A DNA stretch of 64,000 nucleotides. Source: Druceiella hillmani. Lineage: Eukaryota > Arthropoda > Insecta > Lepidoptera > Hepialidae. The DNA lies in NCBI GenBank assembly GCA_039881145.1, contig JAYKKI010000007.1:44950501-45014500 (forward strand), given 5' to 3'. Below the pieces are notes generated by a model, which made no database searches, had not been told where the DNA came from, and worked only from the letters and a program-made list of their open reading frames with translations. The translations under genes and the position numbers were made by a program. Below are positions 10,898 through 24,742 of this stretch, piece by piece. Every line of letters starts with the position of its first letter. The first letter of the stretch is position 1.

Positions 10898-11599
10898 CCA
10901 TTCAATACGTTAATGCATTAAAGTTCACCTTTAGTGCTATCCCCACTTTCGCCTCTTTACTTTCGTCGCCAATTTTTGTGATGCTTTTGGTACAATTTTA
11001 CCCTCTACCTTACAAAAAACGCTTTCCAGTGATAAACGTAATTTTAGATCATGTACATTTAGACGTGATTAAATCTGTATCCGCTATCATATAAGGACCA
11101 GTCTACAACATTAGATGAATACACGTGAAGGCTTTTCATGTCGGTTTGAAAGGTGTAATAGTATACTTGATTTATTTCAAAATTGATATTTTATCCACTA
11201 CCTGTTATCCCTACCGGTCAGACTTTTATCACATTTCCGACAATGTATTGAGTGGCACCATACTCATAGGTCAGTAAATGAAAGAAGCGACCGGGCACGC
11301 GCACCTCTTGACTTCTATAGTCGCCGACTTGTTTAGGAGTGTACTTGTCAGCTTCAAGAGCGTGGACTAATTATAATGTTCAGAGATTTGAAGCAGCGGT
11401 TTGGCTTTGTTCACAGAATTTGTAGGACTGTACAATTATTTATTTACTTGTTATAATAGTTGACGAAGTGTAAATTGAATATTTCATTTTCAATTATTTT
11501 ATTCAGTTATATTCTATAGATGCGTATATTGCAATTTCTTCTATCAGAGAACGTAATAACAATACTACGGTAGTGAAAGTTCTGATACACGAACACCTC

Positions 11600-14460
11600 C
11601 AACGAAGTTCTTTTGATTCATTCACTGTTATAAAATTAAGTATGTTAGTTTGTATGTTTATCGAACTTTCGACTTCTTCTTTTTAACATTTCCTTGATGT
11701 GATCAAACCCTATTTTACACGGTCGTCGTCTGCATATTGGGAAAATACGTATTCATAAATCATTCATTATCCATCTTCTTTAGGTGAAAAGTTTTATTAA
11801 GGGAGTATTTTCTTTTAATCTACATTTGTGGCTTATGTCCCAACTTGTCCTTACATCTTCGACTCCATATCCAGAACAGTTATTCAATAAGCTGTCTTTA
11901 AAGAAATCTAAATTTTACTGAATTTGGTTTTTTCTCCTCATTGTAAATAAAACTTATCAAATGTATATCGGAACTTGCTTTGCATAAGGTTGTGTAGTTT
12001 TTTGGATATCTATATCTCAAAAACATTGATATAAGTTAGTCGAAATAATTTTTATAGAAAATTTTAATTAAATATTAGTATCGAATTTTTTTTTTAATTT
12101 TTTCCTTTTTTGAAATTCATTGTTAAAAAGTTAGATGAAATAATGGACAAATTTCTGAAATACTACTTAATTATTCGAAATGGTACATGAATTTTATTTT
12201 GAAACACTTTTCCCGTTGTAGTCTATTTCTGCGGGTTGCACGAAAAAAATGTCTTCTGGGAGATACATTATAATTATTTTTTTTTGATATTTTGCCAAAT
12301 TTTAATTAAAATCTCTACTTGAAGAATTTAGTTGCAAGTTGTATGCACATTGGTCTGAAATTTGAAATCTGAGTAACTGAGAGGGGGTTACAGACAGACG
12401 AATAGACAAACGGATGGATGGATGTGACGGAATTACGTGGGTTCCTTGTTTACTGACAAAATCCTTATTACACACATAGGTATAAGTGTCGCCGTAATGT
12501 ATTATTTATCAAAATGTTGATTATTTGACTAATTTTTTTTTATTTCATTAATCATAATATCAAGGTACAACCTGATGAAGAGCGAAATTTTTTTTTAATA
12601 ATCTTAAAAATTGACCGAGTTATAAAAGTTTAATTTTAACCTTTAGAAAAGGACGGCAATACTATGTTGTGAGATCATTTTTAATATTGCACATTATGTT
12701 CTACGAAACGAAAAGAGACAGGGATATACCCAACACTATCCGTATCTTCAAATTTAGAAGCCTACAACTGGCTTATTTTTCAATAAATTTTTGAATTTTT
12801 TTCAATACTGGTTTTTAATTAACTTATATTTACAATATTGTATGAAAAATATCAAAGTTTAGAAAGAGTCAACTACCGTATAGCGCACAAACAAAAATTA
12901 ACATGATTTAATTTGATGATTTGAACATTATACCATTGGTATATAGTCTGTATACCTATACATACATGTTTATCTGGTGGGCTAGTAATAATCATAAGCA
13001 TGCTTGTATTTCTTACTCTAAATAACCACGTATATGGCATATATGCTTAACACACCTATTTACTGACCGTTGGTCGAAATAGCATAACTATTGAATAAAT
13101 ATATAGATGCAATTAGCTTATGTCCACAGCTTTACACGCGGGTACATTTTATGTTATGCCACTTTAAGATACCTGTCTAAAAATTACTTCATTTTGTTTT
13201 CATATCTTCGTAGCAACTCGGTTTACAGACGAGCTGAGCAAGGTCTCATTACCTAATTATAGATGGCAGATACAGATGGCAGGTTACTTTTGCAATTAAT
13301 AATTTCCTGCCAGTAAAAAAATATCAATATGATAGAGTAAAAAATTGGATAAACCTAATTCAGGACGGAAGATATAGAATGGAAAGTGAGCTCCAAATTC
13401 GGAGACCAAGAAACCTGACAAATATTGAAAAAATACCCCTGTCATTAATGATAGAATTTCAAAAACAGAATCATAGCTAATTCTTAAAGTGTTGAGAATT
13501 AAGTCATATGGCCAACATCAAGGCAATAATTTCTTTGTACAATAACTGTATTTCAAATTAGGCAATTTTTCCAATTGTTAAGATTGTTTGCTAAATACCG
13601 TCCACCATAAGGCATCCTACATAAGAAAAAAATTAACGTTTTGTTTCTTGCCTCGTGATAAATATTTTAAACCATATTAATAAGATGTCAAAGTTTACAA
13701 TTTCAAAAAATTAAGTGTGTAAATATTTTTTTCACAAACTGATCAAAAAAATTGTACAGGACAATTTAAAAAATCAAATCTGAAATATACAAAAATATTG
13801 GAAGTCACCTGATTTTAAGATTCGAAATAAAATGCAGCTCGTATAATTTGTGCGCTATGTTACTTTAATGTACATGACATCTTGTTTGCCTTCATCGGTT
13901 ATGTTTTTTCTTGTTTTTTTCTTGCATTAATTTAAATTAAATCAAAAATATACTAGCAACCCTTCTTTTCCTGTTTTTATTTGTTATTTATCTAATATAT
14001 TTTCTTCATTCCAGGCATTCTGAAAGTTTCTGTCCATTTTGTCAGGAATTCCTGTTTAATTATCCAAAATTGCAACTATACTAAGTAATTGTTTTTGTTG
14101 GAGAAAAAAGTAAAAAAATCTCGTCACTTTTCGGTCAAAAAAGGATTTTTTCTTTCACGGTTGACGAGGTGCAGAATCTAAGGTTTAATATTACTTTAAG
14201 ATTATTGTCAAATGCTATTAAATCTTAACTGCTATACTCAAAAGTGATCCAACTATGTACAATTACCAAATTATCCACGTTATAAGTTTTTTCAAATTTG
14301 TAATGAATTTTTAAAATATACGATGGGTATATATGGTGAGGTAAGACTTAATGATAAAAGTCATGATTTACCTGTTGTTCCCCACAAGTAGCCAGCCATC
14401 ATATATATTTACATTATAGGCTTTCCCATAAATTGATAGTACAATTTCGAAATATAATTA
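11600..14460. other. Intergenic AT-rich stretch
   Basis: No gene was recognised. A dispersed-repeat scrap with acagacagacgaatagacaaacgga lies at 12387-12425. A short local duplication (agatggcag) is at 13262-13282. Confidence 0.4.
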
Positions 14461-14467
14461 TTGTGGA

Positions 14468-14726
14468 TCACAATTAAATGAAACTACGTGATGTAGTATT
14501 ATTTCTAATTTACTTAACTTTACTTCTACTTTTCGTTGTATTACAACACCTTCAGGTAGGCATTTAGCGAAGCTCTTTGCTAAGAGCCCACTTGAAGATG
14601 TTGTAATACAACGAAACCTAGGTCGTGGGAAAGAAATTAAAGAAAGTAGAAATAATACTACATCACGTAGTTTCATTTAATTGTAAATAATTAATTTCTA
14701 CAAAATTAAGGCCAAATATATTCAAT
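14468..14726 (+). mobile_element. Foldback element, copy A
   Basis: Copy A is nearly one long palindrome. The left arm starts tcacaattaaatgaaacta at 14468 and the right arm ends tagtttcatttaattgt near 14685, meeting at a centre near 14575. A unique tail of about 40 bp follows, ending ccaaatatattcaat. The left arm has lost the 'acgacctaggt' stretch present in the right arm. The minus-strand 72-codon frame here is a by-product of the palindrome. Family members are at 32381, 42601, 43901 and 52945. Confidence 0.85.
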
Positions 14727-14752
14727 ACTTATGGTGAATATAAAAGAGATAT

Positions 14753-14860
14753 AGTGCATATTGAATACACAATAATAAACAGTGCATATTGAATACACAG
14801 TAATAAACAGTGCATATTGAATACACAGTAATAAACAGTGCATATTGAATACACAGTAAA
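14753..14860. repeat. 28-bp tandem repeat, 4 copies
   Basis: The unit agtgcatattgaatacacag plus taataaac begins at 14753, 14781, 14809 and 14837. It is close to the tail end of foldback copy A. Confidence 0.95.
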
Positions 14861-15769
14861 TTCCACGGTTAACTTATTTAATTTTATTCTTAATATAGAT
14901 TCCTACTATATTTTAAACAGTTTCCAGTAAAACTATATAAAAATGTCATAAAAAATATGTACATTTTGAATCACACGTCACCTGTCGTTCGACCCTTGAA
15001 CTTACTTCACTTATTGCCGTCTTTATTGCCCCATGTGCCCCACTCATCCTTTGGGGTTGCAATTGTTTATATTTAAGATATTTTGTTCATCTCATTCCAT
15101 TACCGTCTACATTCGGCTCTATTCAAACAATAATTTGTATGTATAGAGATCTACACAATGAAATTTTTAAAAATCAGGTGTTGAGGACATTTTTGTGCAA
15201 AAAACAACCAATAGGTTCTGAAAAGTACGGTTGGCTTTACAATAAATTACTTAAATTTTCTTAATATATTATCTTAATATATAATCTTAATATATTTCGA
15301 GTTATTTGGTTAATTAATACTTTATCCTGTAAAAAATTACTAGAACCGTATTTCGTGAAATAAATGCTGACATAAAGATGTATATTTAGTACATATATTA
15401 GTATTTGATAGTTTCTAGTCAATCACAAGTTAATAGTCCGTATATTTTATGGTTCCTTACAGGGAAACTCTTGGGACAAAGCTTGAGAGTCTTGACGGTT
15501 ACTAACATCCTTCGTCAAAACCTTTACGGGCAATGATCCCTTCATCATCCGCGTTCACCGCGATAACAATGCTGCCCAGATTATTGTTTCTCAAACACTG
15601 ATAATGTGTTGCCATGCCAAGGGTATTACTATTATATTTACTATGCGTAAGTATACGGTTAGTAAATAGCGTGCTAAAATCTATATTGTTCATATAAGGT
15701 AAATTTGAAACACTAATGAATACGTAGTGTAATACTTGGTAATATGCCTCAGTTGACAAAATGCCCCAC

Positions 15770-17140
15770 TACTCTTGCCCTGAAACAAACACAGTTACGC
15801 GGTGCTGCTGACGCGCATCCTGTACACGACAGTACTTTGACACGTCTTTGAACGCGACAGTCGACTGCGCCTGATCGGCCTGACGGCGACGAAGTTATTG
15901 TTTATTTTCGTTTTTGGTGTTTTAACAATTTATGTTGGCAAATAAAATTGGTTTAACTATAATATTATCTTTTTGATATCAGTTTCGTCTATACGCTATG
16001 TAAATATAAAAAATCACCTTTCTTTTTCAAAATTATCAAGCATTATAACCCTAAAGCTGTTGTTAAAGGCAAAGTGGGGCATATTAAACTCATATTTCTG
16101 CAAAATGTCCCATACGCTTGATTATAAAATGTCCCACTTATTGAAAACGACTAAGTTAATGTTGTTTTTATATTTTTTTGCAGATAATGATCTCGTGGGT
16201 ACAAGAGGAAGACTTTACGTGCAACATGGACAGCTGGAAGCTTAGAAGAAACAACGCGTTCCGTAAGAAGTAAGGAAATGAAAGTTAATGAAGCATTTAG
16301 AAGGACCTTTAGTATACCATCCAGATTTAACTAGAAAATCGAACGGGTCTCCTGATTATACTCCTGTTTTCTGTAAAATGAAAAAACGCTATTTGCACAC
16401 ATAACAAATTTAGAGGATGTAGGATTTACTCCTAATCGAACGGATGTAAGAGTTTTTTTTATTTGTTAGTCAAAATTTATGATTAAAATTACTTTGCTAA
16501 CAACCTCGTATATGTAGATAACATGGATGGGTCTAGAATCCAAGTATATAACAAAATAGGAAAAGTAGTAGCTGTAAATGGCGCTAAAGATATGTACATC
16601 CTCATCAGTCGTGAAAAGGGTGAAATGTGACTGTAAAATTTAATATAATGATTAAGACAAGGTTTCCAGAAAAGTCACCAGATTGTTGACAGAAATAAAA
16701 CCAAAGGATCCATTAAAAACAAAATAACTACTTTTATTAATGACAATCAAAAGAAAACTACAAATAAGAATGAATAAAATTCAACAAAGATAGATTTTAA
16801 CAACAAAAAGAAGAAAAAATGAAGCCAGTTATTGACTTCAGAAGTTAGTAGTAAAAATATAGTAGAAGAAATCTCTGTCCCAGAAAACAAGGCCAGAAAA
16901 AGAAACATTGCTGTACGAAATAAGGAAAATAATGCCAAGAGAAATGAAGCAAAATGAGCAGAGTGCACTGAGGACTGTTACCAGACACAATTTTATGAAG
17001 ATTAAATTCAGTGTTAATCTCATTTGAATTAACTGCATGAATTTTGTGCCATGTATAACCATCTGTACAATCGCTGTGGAAGAAAAGCAAAGAGGGCCAA
17101 TATCATAGATACCTAAGAAGATTTTGTTAATATTCTACTT
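15770..17140 (+). pseudogene. pogo/Tigger-like DNA transposon transposase relic
   Basis: Plus-strand segments match the layout of insect pogo-like transposases, which cut and paste the element using a DDE nuclease. A GC-rich leader (15790-15900) precedes an acceptor-like tttttttgcag at about 16174-16184. A degraded HTH region follows at about 16270-16400 (E-A-F-R-R-T-F-x-IPS). The first-Asp region of the DDE core is at about 16515-16625 (V-D-N-M-DGSRIQ, then K-I-x-K-VVA-x-GAK and S-REKGE). A basic linker runs about 16800-16950. A C-terminal Cys/His-rich PHD-like finger is at about 16960-17085 (C-x3-C, then IQC, HEFC, and a final Cys). The rest of the DDE core is deleted and stops are frequent. 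The terminal repeats were not defined. Confidence 0.5.
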
Positions 17141-17149
17141 CTTTTCTAC

Positions 17150-20100
17150 TTCTGTAGACCGACTGGATTTCAAATTTGATTATTTTATTAATTAGAACAA
17201 TTTTGCTGTTGATTACTATTAAGTTTACTTTACAAACTCTCGTCATGAACATTTAAAAAAGGACGAATGATTTATTGAACGTGATGTAGATATACAAGCA
17301 AACGAAGAGACTAATCTTCCTCATAATATAGTAATTATTATTAATCGTAAATATTTGATTTTTATTTTATTACTTAAAAACAATTAGTCGTGCTTGATTT
17401 ATTCCTAAAAATTTTGATTTGTATGCTGCGACATTTTGTAAATTACGTGAAGTATATTACCCAGCAGTCATCAGGCAAAACGCCCCACTCCTGGTTAAAA
17501 TTTTTTTAAAAGAATGACATGTTCTTGTATTCTTACAAAACTCTCCATGTGCCAGTTGGTTCCTAAAATGACAAACATTATTCTGAATAAAAGACTTTTT
17601 TGAATATTGAACTAAATCTCATTCTATTCACAATTTTAAAAAATGGGACTTATTATCCGGTTTTACACTATCTACTATTCGCAAATTAAATATAGCCATC
17701 GAAATACATCCAGCTTGCTGGCGGATATATATCGAACTATAACGAACTTGCTACCATAGGATTCGCTTGTAGTTAAAATATTCAAATAAAATAGTAAAAA
17801 ATAAGTTTTCTCCGAAATGCAATAAATAGTGCTGACCCATTTTAAAAGATCCTTTGGTTTTATTCACTACAAACAAGATTATTATTATACCAATCTAATT
17901 ATATAATTTTGTCAGTATATTACAGAAATGGCAAATAAAAATACGGTTTCTTGGACCCGATAGTTCACATTTGAAACAGACTTGCGGCGCTGAAATTAAA
18001 ATGTTCTTATTTCTTGAATAGTTTCTGAGTTACTAAATAATTATTTTGTTTTATTTAAGTCTAAAAAAGAAAAATTCTTTCCGAGATTCAAACACGGCAC
18101 TTTCGAGTTCAAATCCTATTACTATTAGGAAGAACAATGAACTAAAGAAGCAACAAAATAAAGGTATATTTACTCGTGAAAAACTGATAATTGTTCCGAG
18201 TACCTACAATTCACATACTATCAAATACCAAGTTTAAAGTTCTTAGCTCCCCTAGAAATACCCAATAACGATTATGTAATCGCTCTAAATGACCCTACTA
18301 ACGTTTCCAAAGTACTAATGGAAATTAATTAGAATATAAACATCATAAACACAAAAATTATAAATTATCATTAAATCAAAACGTGTGTTGTAAACACTCT
18401 CGAGATGAACTAAACATTATAAAATTACGGGTCAAACGCATGCAAGTTTAATGAACTTCGAATTATCAAAATATATGAAATATGCGTTTACGCTAATTTG
18501 TATTATGAAGAGAAACGGAGGAAGGGGCGGGGGTTTAAGATAGTCCAAAACACATCGATTCGGCTGACATACTAAATTTAAAAAGCTACGCATATCTAAG
18601 GATGGAAAAATAAGATAAATTTATAATATATGGAAAAATAAGATAATGTACAGGAAATATTTATCATAAAATAGGCTAATGTCTATTCTATTAACTATTT
18701 TTTATATAAATTTCACTAAAACAATTTTGAGAAATGTAAGTGTTAATCATCGCGTGGAGGCCGTTCACGGATGTGAATTTACAGTAATTTTCGTGGTTCT
18801 TTATATTTTTATCTAAAAAAAAAAATATCATCCTGAAATCTACAAATAACAGTTTTTAACATAGAACATTTAAAAAAATGTATTTTTTTAATTGCTATTC
18901 AAATTTAGGGCTATGGCTATCCTCATATCAATTTTTTTTTAAATGCATCTTTAAGATAAAGTTGTTCAAAAAATGACACTAATATTTTTGAGAATTGTTT
19001 TTGTATTTGCATTACTCACATTATATTCAATATTTATTTAGATTCGTTATTAAAAATATGTGCAACAAAGTCTACTGCAACTCCGACAGCAGTTGATGGA
19101 CAATTAATTACTTTGACTTATTTTCCTGCATAAAATTATTAAAACGCTCGTTGTAAATAATGTTTTCTTGACTGAAATCTTCATATACATGCTTGACAAA
19201 GAAAGAAATTACAGGAAAAAGCATGTATGTTTTACTTTACATGAGTAGTGAGATTTTTTTCTTAGCTCCGTATTGATTTTAAAAAATATATGTTCATGCA
19301 GTAATCGTTTCGGCGCACTCCATAATGACATAAGGTTCCTAAATTTATTACAATTTTGGCAATAAAAATCATTGTACCCTTCGCGGGTTGAATGTTACAC
19401 CGAAATAGCGCACTGCTCAACTCGAACAGCGGAATGTATAACAGTTGTACAACTCGAGCAGCAGAAGTAAAACATTGTATAACTAAATAAAATATGACTG
19501 ATTATGAAACAATACCTGCTCGCAAAATAATGTATACAATACCTATAAATAAAACGAAAAACGTAGGTTATACAGTCAAGTAGAGTAATCTGATAAAAAT
19601 ATTACATTCATATTTTTCCGGAAATTATTAATATTATTCCTGGAAAAATGTAGTAATTTTCAAACTAATTATTATGAGAAGACGAAGTAGTTTCCGGAAA
19701 TATCAGTCATATACTTAACTACACTGGAACACATTAAAATTAAATGTTAATAAATTATTAAATTCGATAAAAGTTTTTTTTTCATTCAAACCGGATCAGA
19801 ATTTTATTCAAGATCATACTTTAGCTGCATATTAGTAAGAAGTGTCTGGCCAACATTATATATGCGAGAGTAAATTTAAAATACTTGTGTAAAACATTTA
19901 GAATATTGTAGGCTTCAATTTAATTTTTTTAAGGTGTTCTTTCTAATGATAGAGTCTTTTTCATTATATCCTCAAGTAATTTTGTTATTGTATCTGGCTA
20001 ATAAGAAATTATGAATATCCGAATTAAAAAATTTTAATTGATCGTTAATTTCTTCCATCAAAACAAATATTTTTATGCAGTATCACTTTTAGTGCTACTG

Positions 20101-20190
20101 AGCCTCTTCAAATCTTCAGACTAGTTACTTCATCAAAATTACTTGAAATGGTGTTAAGGAATTAGAAAACGCACAACAAAAAGGATCATA
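17150..20190. other. Intergenic AT-rich stretch
   Basis: No gene was recognised on either strand. The 63-codon frame at 18046-18237 has no recognisable domain. A tRNA-like gttcaaatcc word near 18106 has no matching acceptor or anticodon arms. Confidence 0.4.
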
Positions 20191-20199
20191 CTCTAGCTG

Positions 20200-20258
20200 C
20201 ATATCATCTTTCATCTTTCATCATCTTCCTCCTTCATCTTTAATCATCTTTCTTTTTT
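20200..20258. repeat. catctttcat-type low-complexity repeat
   Basis: Irregular repetition of atcttt/catctt words. The phrase gatcatact(t/c)tagctgcatat occurs just before it and also near 19813. Confidence 0.7.
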
Positions 20259-20259
20259 G

Positions 20260-23200
20260 GCGATAACAACATATTTATTTATTAATCACAAATTTAACAT
20301 GCCTTGTATATAGATAAGATTTATAACAACAAGTTGATCTCTTCTACTCAATCAAGTTAAACGTAATTAAATACGAGGTTACTTGCATGAGGTTAAAGCG
20401 GTCACATAGATTAATGAAGAGGTTCTTCAATATAGTTACTACAGTTACGGAATAAAAATATTAACAAAAAAATGACTTAAATGTGATATTCGAGAAAGGT
20501 AAAATATATGAAAAAAAACACAAATTAAACAGGATACGAACTAAGGGATAAAAGAGGGGATGAACTAAGGAGGTATGTGACTTTTTAAACACTCTTGAAA
20601 GTTTGTATAGACAGAGTACTTATAATAATCCAAAATTATTATTTCATCAAAATATTATTGAATATTATCCAAATTTACTCCTGAACTTAGCGGTGTAAGC
20701 AATGCAAGAATATTCACAAAGAACCAATAATGTTCAGGAATAAGGTTCTGAACATGGATGCCTCCTGCATATAAGTCTGGAGATAAGTTTGTGATAATAT
20801 GAAAATTGCGCTAATCTCAAATCATCATCCAATTGAGTCGTGGTCTAAACTCAGAAATAAAAATATGGTCTTACGTTCTGAAGTCAAACGTGTAAGGCTT
20901 GTATTATTATATAAAAGCTTTCATTCACGTCGCATCCACCCCTTTCATACGTCGTACCCACCCATTACTCGTCAAATTCTGTAATCGACTGTAAAAGCGA
21001 GAGGAAAGTTTGTGTCATACCCCGCCTGGGACTGAAATTTTCAATCTAAATTTGGATTCCACAAATGCACACTTTCCATTAAAGGCGTAAATAGAATGAT
21101 GGCTATGTACCTGTGGTTTATTCACCTAGTACTCTCTCGCGTTAATGACGATTAGTGGTAATGAATGTTGCTATCGAATATCTTTAAGCAAGTCTGAAAG
21201 AGTTCTTTTGTTGAAAATGTAAGCCAGAAATGAAATTATTTTAATTGACTTAAGCAAATTGCGCAAACTTATTAGATTACTTGATCTGTATCTTATTTCG
21301 TCACTTTCCTTTTTTGTTTTGTGCTAACTTCATTGCATTGAAATTTTGCGGCTTAATTTATTATACGCCTAAAGTGAAAAAAGTGTTAAGTGAAATGCAG
21401 CAGTGATGGCTATATTCTCTGCATCCGTTGAATTTCGCTGTTTCGTAAAACTATCCAGTTCCTTGCTCATATTGTGCAATCAATTCATATGATCATAAGT
21501 TTTAATTTACTTCAGATCAAAAGAAGTTGATATCAAATGTCGAACACTTTATCTATCACTACGAGCTTTAAATGTCGACGTTTGCTTTTAGGTATGTATA
21601 TTCAAACTAAAACGTCTTTATTGATCTTAATTTTTAATCAGTTTTCTCGATTACTTTATTTGCTACGTTTACATATTATTAAAATAGGTTTAATTATGAA
21701 TAACTTTTTAATAGATATAAGCTTATGTTTTTTTAATACAATTTAATAATTTTTTATAAAAAAATGATTTTCGAAACTTAAATGAATTTTTAATTCTTTT
21801 TCATTTATTTTTTTCTTATTCCACCGTTAATTTATACACTTTTATGAGGAGAAATTCCAACAATTCTTTATACATTTAAACTTCTATTATTACCGAATTT
21901 GGTTTCACTAACTTTCAAAATCAAGTTTTTAAGTCTGTAGGCCTTGTAAATCAGAAATCCAGGCTGTCAATCTTTATTTGGAATATATTCCGACTGAATT
22001 ATATAAACGCAAGATTCAATTTACAAATCAAGTATTCTTAATATTCGTTCGATTAGTTGTTACTTCAGAAACATGATAAAGATTTAGGTATAGTTTAATA
22101 AAGACTAAAAGACGGACAGATTAGACTCAATTTACTTTTACAATTTTTAACCGATTTCCTACTAATTGTCCACTCTTACCCTTTACTTTTGTGGTGATTA
22201 TTGACAATTATGAGATTATTTCATTCGTGAGTTTAATTGAATTTATAATATTATAGTCGGTAATTTACTATGCCACTCAAACTATTAAAGTAAACAAAAC
22301 TAAAAAAATTAATCAATTTCAAATATTTTTCACATATTTTGATAAACAACAACAAAATCTATATGCTTATAAGGTTGAATATATAAAAATATTGAATGCA
22401 CAAAACCATGAAGCGATGTGATTAACTTATTGAGTCACTCGAAGTAATCGAATCAGCTTAGTGATTCCCTCAAAGTGTAACTTTTAAAGGGAAGGAAGTG
22501 CTATTCCAAGGACTTCTTTCCCTTTAGAAGATCCTTCTCAATATTGCTGAAATTCACTACTGATAACTGTGATGTAGTTTAAGTAGTTCTCTTTCAAATC
22601 CCGATTAATGCTTTGAAACTTATTTGTTAAATTTCTAGAAACTTTCGTTGAATGAATTTGTACTGTAAATTAATTTTATTAAAAGATTGTTTTTTTTATT
22701 TACCCAAAGTTTTTTAAAATTAAATTTTGTTGTTAATTAAATTAATCTTAGGTCAACTTATTTTTGCATAATAGATTTGTTAAGTCTATTATATGATTAC
22801 TGACAGGACAAGATAAGAGGAATTATAGGAATTATAAAACCCAATTTTTAACAGAATCTCTTGGTCCAATAGCTTGAATATATCTTCACATATTTTCATA
22901 TCATAATTTCACAAAACTTACTAAGTCTACTGAAGATCTTGAATCTCCTGACTTTTCAGTGTTAAATGTTCTCAAAGGCCAAAGCTTTTATCAGCGCAAG
23001 TAATCGTCGGGGATACAAAAGACGCTTATATAAAATACAAAACAAAGAGTATAAAACCAGACGGTTTAATAAATTATTATTCAAGGAGAGTGGAACCTTA
23101 CATACTCGTTAGATAGATGAGTAACAGAGAGCCTATAAAAGTATAAAGATTAAACTCAAAATTTGGAACTCTGTTCTCAAAACAGCTTATTTGAGAATAC

Positions 23201-23600
23201 TACGTAATGACATTTCTGTAACAATTATACCGATTATTATAAAAAAAATTTTAGTATACTTTAGCCTTAAAGAAATTTGGCCAATTGTTTATCAAAATTT
23301 AAGTGCGTGTTATTAATCAAAACACGCATAAAGTATAACACCGCTTTACTTTTCTATCACAAACTACGTAGTAGGTAACAAAATCATACTGAATTTTTTG
23401 GAGTGATCGCCCATAACTTCTATATGTTGAAAAAATACAGTTCAGATAATAATAATTTATATTATTATATGAATTATATTTTTCCAAAAGATAAATTAAA
23501 ATATACCATAATAATTTTTTGACAATGAATGAATGAAAATACTAGTTTATTTAAAAAGTAAGTAAAATTTATAATTACAAAAAAATTAAACAGGTTTTTG
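20260..23600. other. Intergenic AT-rich stretch
   Basis: No gene was recognised. A small hairpin lies at about 22487-22528 (aaagggaaggaagt opposite acttctttcccttt, one mismatch). Confidence 0.4.
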
Positions 23601-23619
23601 TAACTAAAGGACCCACTAA

Positions 23620-23955
23620 GGCAAATCAAACGAGCCTAAATTTGACGGGTTTACTGTTTAAGTTTGAAAAAATCCCAAAATCCCTTCCATCATCAGACCC
23701 TTTTGATTACAATATGTGACCAAAGCGATCATCGAGACGAGTTCAACGTACTCAAAATTGATGTATTAACTATTTGCTATTGTGAACTTCCCATGATCAT
23801 TTCTCTCCTCCATCATCAGAGCCTTTCGGTTACAACACGTAACCAAAATTCTCTTTGGGGCAAGTGAAACGAGTCCAAACTTGACAGTTTTACTATTAGC
23901 CATTGAAAAGTTCCTACGACAACCTCCCTTCTCCATTGTCATATCAGGGCGATGG
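23620..23955. repeat. ~123-bp tandem repeat, about 2.7 copies
   Basis: The anchor catcatcag lies at 23688 and 23811 and a diverged third at 23933. Each is preceded by a ttgac/atgt...ttactattg block and the first two are followed by a ttacaa(t/c)a(t/c)gt(g/a)accaaa block. Copies differ substantially, so this is an old array. The 67-codon frame across it is incidental. Confidence 0.75.
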
Positions 23956-24696
23956 GGCCATATTCTTTATTGTCACCATAATTGCATAAATTTGCGAAGT
24001 TTTAAATCGAAACAACAATAAAAATTTGGTGAAAAGTGTGGGGCAAGATTGGTTTACAAAATTGGAAAATTACACGTCAAACTAGCGAAAGTATGTAAAA
24101 ATCTTTACAGTGCTATTAATTCCAATACACTTAAAGAAGTGGGATTCACTAAAGGACGATTATGAGCATTATATTGATTGACAAATATTTGTTCTAAGCA
24201 TTAGCCTAAAGGTTCATTCATAAAAAACTGTTATGTATATAAGTGTAAAAATTATCGACGTTCAAAAATAAAGTTCATAAAAAGCGATAGTTATTTGCAT
24301 TCGTATGATGGTTGCAAGCATTCCTAAATAATAGTGGTACGTATTAAAGAAATGGTTAAGAGTATAATTAAATTATGACCATGACATAGTTATTTACGTA
24401 AATGTACATAAATATCTATTTTCAAAGGATTATTATGTACATTCACATGACCATAATGACCATTAGCATCAATATTCGCAGTCGGTAATGTTAAAAATTC
24501 GTCAAACTTCTAGTTCGAAAGCCTAAGTTACGCTTTAACTACATTTCTATCTTCTACTTTGATAAACGCATGCACCGTACTAATTCTCATTAACTAATAA
24601 ATGGTAAAATAAAGTATGTTTATTATCAAAACGAGACGAAGCCATTTCCCAGCGGCGCTGAAGTTGTGTTTATCAAGACCGAAATTAAGGCCATGT

Positions 24697-24702
24697 TTTA
24701 TT
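24697..24702 (-). terminator. polyA signal for candidate secreted peptide
   Basis: AATAAA on the minus strand, about 41 nt past the stop codon at 24743-24745. Confidence 0.4.
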
Positions 24703-24742
24703 GTCTCTAGACAAGCTGAAATGGATTAAGTTATGCAAACTT

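Larger units (their letters stand above)
9950..11590. mobile_element. Inverted pair with ~380-bp diverged arms, possible TIR element
   Basis: The plus strand at about 9950-10330 resembles the reverse complement of about 11205-11590 over most of its length. Landmarks in order are a ttcgt(a/g)t(g/a)tcagaa block, an acatctatag block, an aatattcaa(a/t)tt(a)acacttc block, a tacagtc block, gaacaa(g/a)gcc(g/a)aaccgctgct, gcgcgtgccc, and (c)aatacattgtc. Divergence is high (perhaps 30 percent) with indels. The two copies could be terminal inverted repeats of one 1.6-kb transposon or two opposed copies of a dispersed repeat. The interior holds a (TA)n tract, a 113-codon unrecognised frame (10753-11094) and a 21-bp-arm hairpin. 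No target duplication was identified. Confidence 0.55.

Noticed and set aside
10753..11094. 113-codon frame as a membrane protein gene
   Set aside because: The hydrophobic stretches come from AT-rich codons and it overlaps a hairpin. No family resemblance or splice/polyA context was found, so it is mentioned only as interior of the inverted pair.
14458..14676. 72-codon minus-strand frame
   Set aside because: It lies entirely in the arms of foldback copy A and mirrors the palindrome.
15502..15759. 85-codon minus-strand frame with a GC-richer 3' half
   Set aside because: It opens with TTG and has no recognised domain or polyA signal. It could be an exon fragment, but the evidence is too thin to call.
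18085..18120. tRNA-like word gttcaaatcc
   Set aside because: No acceptor stem, anticodon arm or A box can be folded around it.
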